From contig JAGQRC010000302.1 in NCBI GenBank assembly GCA_020425835.1, forward strand, positions 1 through 5,455: a DNA stretch of 5,455 bases, written 5' to 3'. Position numbers and translations under genes: made by a program. Below are positions 3,781-5,455 of the stretch, piece by piece; within the stretch, counting starts at the first letter, position 1; each line of letters opens with the position of its first letter. This stretch comes from Planctomycetota bacterium. Its GTDB lineage: Bacteria; Planctomycetota; UBA8108; UBA1146; JAJFFE01. The notes beneath the pieces were generated by a model. That model had not been told where the DNA came from. It saw only the letters and a program-made list of their open reading frames with translations, and searched no databases.

Positions 3781-5455
3781 ATGCTTCGACCCACCGCGGC
3801 GCTCATCGCGCTCCTCACGACATCCGTTGGGATGCCGCTCCCCGCCGCCGTCGTCCACCAGCTCACCACCCCCGGGATCAACCCGTTCGGGATCGCCGTC
3901 ACCACCAGCGACTCCGTGCTTCCCGATCGCGTGCTCGTTCTCGACTTCGCGGGCGACGCACGGATCTACGATCTGTCGTTGAGCACCTTCTTCGGGACGA
4001 TCCCGAGCCCCGGAACCGCGCACACCGGAATCGCCTGGGACCCGACGAGCGACACGTTGTTCTGGATGACCGCGCCGATCGATGGGGCGATCATCTTCCA
4101 GACCGACATGTCGGGCAACTTCGTGAACCTGCTGGAGTACCCGTACCTCTCGCCGGGAGTCCCGTTCATGGAAGGGCTCACCGTCGACACGAGCGACCCG
4201 CTCCAGCCGACGATCTGGTTCTACGACTACGACAACGTCGAGGGTGAGCAGTTCGTCGAGATGACGACGTCCGGCGTCCTCACCGGAGGGAGCTTCTTCC
4301 CGCCCGGGGTCGGACCGTTCTTCGGCGGGCTCACGTCGGTGCCGGGCTCGCCCGCGCGCTTCGTCGTCCCGACCTCCGACGGCACGAGCTACTCGACGTT
4401 CTCGTTGATGGATGAGTCCGGCGCCATCCTGGGGGAGGCAGACTCACCGATCGGTACTCCGACCAGTCAGTTCTTCCTCGCCTACCACCCGACCGGATCG
4501 AGCGGCGCGCCGACGTTCTACGTCGCGGACAACTCGGGGTTCTCCCTGCAGATCTCCGAGATCTGCCTCGACCTCCCGCTCGGGGACCCGGAGTTCGGCG
4601 TCGGTTCGGAGATCGACTTCCTCTCGACCGACCAGTCCTTCGAGCACTTCGCCGACTTCGTGCAGGGGACCGACGAGTTCGTCGCGTGGGTTCCGGTCTG
4701 CAACACCGGAAGCGGGACCGCGCACAACCTGCAGTTCGAGCTCGACACGCTGCCCGAGTGGGGCATGACCGTGACGTCGTTGCCTCCGGTGATCCCGGAG
4801 CTGACGCCGGGACGGTGGACGCGGGTGCCGATCGGCATCTCGACGACCGGCACTGCGCCGGGGCTCTACAGCGTCGGACTCTCGATCGTCTCCGATGAGA
4901 CCGTGCTCGACACCGCGTTCCTCGTCTCGGTGTTCGATGTCGACCTCGACGGTCGTTCGGGCGGAACGGTCGTGGCGACGATCGACGCGCCGGACGGTCT
5001 CTACGCGGTCACCGAGTCGCTCGATCCGATCGCGCTCACGGCGTTCGGCGCGAGCCCGTTCGTCGCTCCTTTCCCGATGCCGACCCACATCGAAGTCTGT
5101 TGGACGCCGCCGGCTCCGTACTTCGGGATCCATCCGCTGGCGACGCCGGTCGAGACCACCACGAGTGGCGCGTTGCCCGCAGCTCCCGGCGCGCAAGGGC
5201 CGAACTGGACCAAGAAGATCGCGCTCGGGATCGCCAGCGCGCTCGGGATCGGGGGCGCGGCCGCCAAGGTGATGCTCGAGGCGGAGGGGATCTCACTCTC
5301 TCTGCTGGTGCTCGTCCTGAAGAAGCAGGGCTTCAAGGCGGTGGTTCGGCTCGCCGCGGTGAACCTCGGGAAGTCCCTGACCGGCTGGGGACTCGCGATC
5401 GCCGCCGCGGCGGGGATCGTCAACGCCGCGGCGGCGGACCCGCCGGCGGGCGACA
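3781..5455 (+). CDS. Large exported protein: propeller-like repeats, Ig-like part, hydrophobic C-terminal segment (partial)
   Basis: The frame is open from ATG 3781 to the window end: 558 codons without a stop, so the C-terminus is missing. The start has GGGAGG at 3771-3776, four bases upstream. The N-terminus (R3, hydrophobic 5-20, cleavage perhaps after A23) is a Sec-type signal peptide. Residues about 30-260 hold five spaced repeats with similar openings: GIAV at 37, GIAWDP at 83, GLTVDT at 132, GLTSVP at 183 and FLAYHP at 232. Spacing is 46-51 residues, each followed by a beta-strand-like stretch, as in NHL/WD-type beta-propellers. Residues about 300-390 look like an Ig-like domain of the CARDB/NEW3 kind (VCNTGSGTAHNLQFEL, then TPGLYSVGLSIVSD-like strands; C261 and C307 could form a disulfide). 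Residues about 480-552 are Ala/Gly/Leu-rich and hydrophobic, possibly membrane-associated, and include an 18-base-period duplication (5221-5233 and 5239-5251) encoding ALGI twice. No catalytic motif is visible. A binding or scaffold role outside the cytoplasm is inference. Confidence 0.88.
   Translation, partial: MLRPTAALIALLTTSVGMPLPAAVVHQLTTPGINPFGIAVTTSDSVLPDRVLVLDFAGDARIYDLSLSTFFGTIPSPGTAHTGIAWDPTSDTLFWMTAPIDGAIIFQTDMSGNFVNLLEYPYLSPGVPFMEGLTVDTSDPLQPTIWFYDYDNVEGEQFVEMTTSGVLTGGSFFPPGVGPFFGGLTSVPGSPARFVVPTSDGTSYSTFSLMDESGAILGEADSPIGTPTSQFFLAYHPTGSSGAPTFYVADNSGFSLQISEICLDLPLGDPEFGVGSEIDFLSTDQSFEHFADFVQGTDEFVAWVPVCNTGSGTAHNLQFELDTLPEWGMTVTSLPPVIPELTPGRWTRVPIGISTTGTAPGLYSVGLSIVSDETVLDTAFLVSVFDVDLDGRSGGTVVATIDAPDGLYAVTESLDPIALTAFGASPFVAPFPMPTHIEVCWTPPAPYFGIHPLATPVETTTSGALPAAPGAQGPNWTKKIALGIASALGIGGAAAKVMLEAEGISLSLLVLVLKKQGFKAVVRLAAVNLGKSLTGWGLAIAAAAGIVNAAAADPPAGD

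Noticed and set aside
4444..5196. 250-codon minus-strand open frame opposite the exported protein
   Set aside because: It is extremely Arg-rich and of low complexity, as expected for antisense reading of GC-rich coding DNA. The + strand frame has a signal peptide, a ribosome binding site and repeated domains.

Overview
The window is GC-rich bacterial DNA (roughly two thirds G+C by eye) with four protein genes, purine-rich ribosome binding sites, a lipoprotein signal and a Sec-type signal peptide. The HNH protein belongs to a family often multicopy in Myxococcota and other GC-rich Gram-negatives. A member of Myxococcota or a neighbouring phylum is a reasonable guess, but no marker gene fixes the taxonomy.

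Region 1 (1-1669) is one HNH-endonuclease-family gene (365-1504, +) enclosed by a long inverted repeat. Bases 1-109 match the reverse complement of 1561-1669 without gaps, with 98 of 109 positions identical by my count. The left copy begins at the first base of the window, so the repeat may run further out. No transposase is visible. The arrangement looks like a mobile or formerly mobile single-gene cassette, comparable in concept to the HNH/DUF222-coding REP13E12 repeats of Mycobacterium tuberculosis. It is the best candidate here for something undescribed. G over C excess on the + strand reverses inside the gene, so the cassette is also roughly mirror-symmetric in composition.

Region 2 (1670-1878) is non-coding. 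It separates the HNH gene from a convergent gene (1879-2847, -) for an ECF-type sigma-70 factor whose C-terminus carries an NTF2/SnoaL-like domain. No anti-sigma gene is visible beside it. Two start codons, each with its own Shine-Dalgarno sequence, are possible; the longer form would have a hydrophobic N-terminus.

Region 3 (2902-5455) lies divergent to the sigma gene. It holds a small methionine-rich predicted lipoprotein (3085-3570, +), a strong hairpin after it, and a large exported protein (3781 to beyond the window end, +). The exported protein has propeller-like repeats, an Ig-like part and a hydrophobic C-terminal segment. Both exported-protein genes are preceded by a similar ECF-type promoter-like motif (cGAACC, a 15-16 base gap, then CGT[C/T]). 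This suggests, without proving it, that the neighbouring sigma factor controls a small cell-envelope regulon here. I see no rRNA, tRNA, CRISPR array or recognised insertion sequence.
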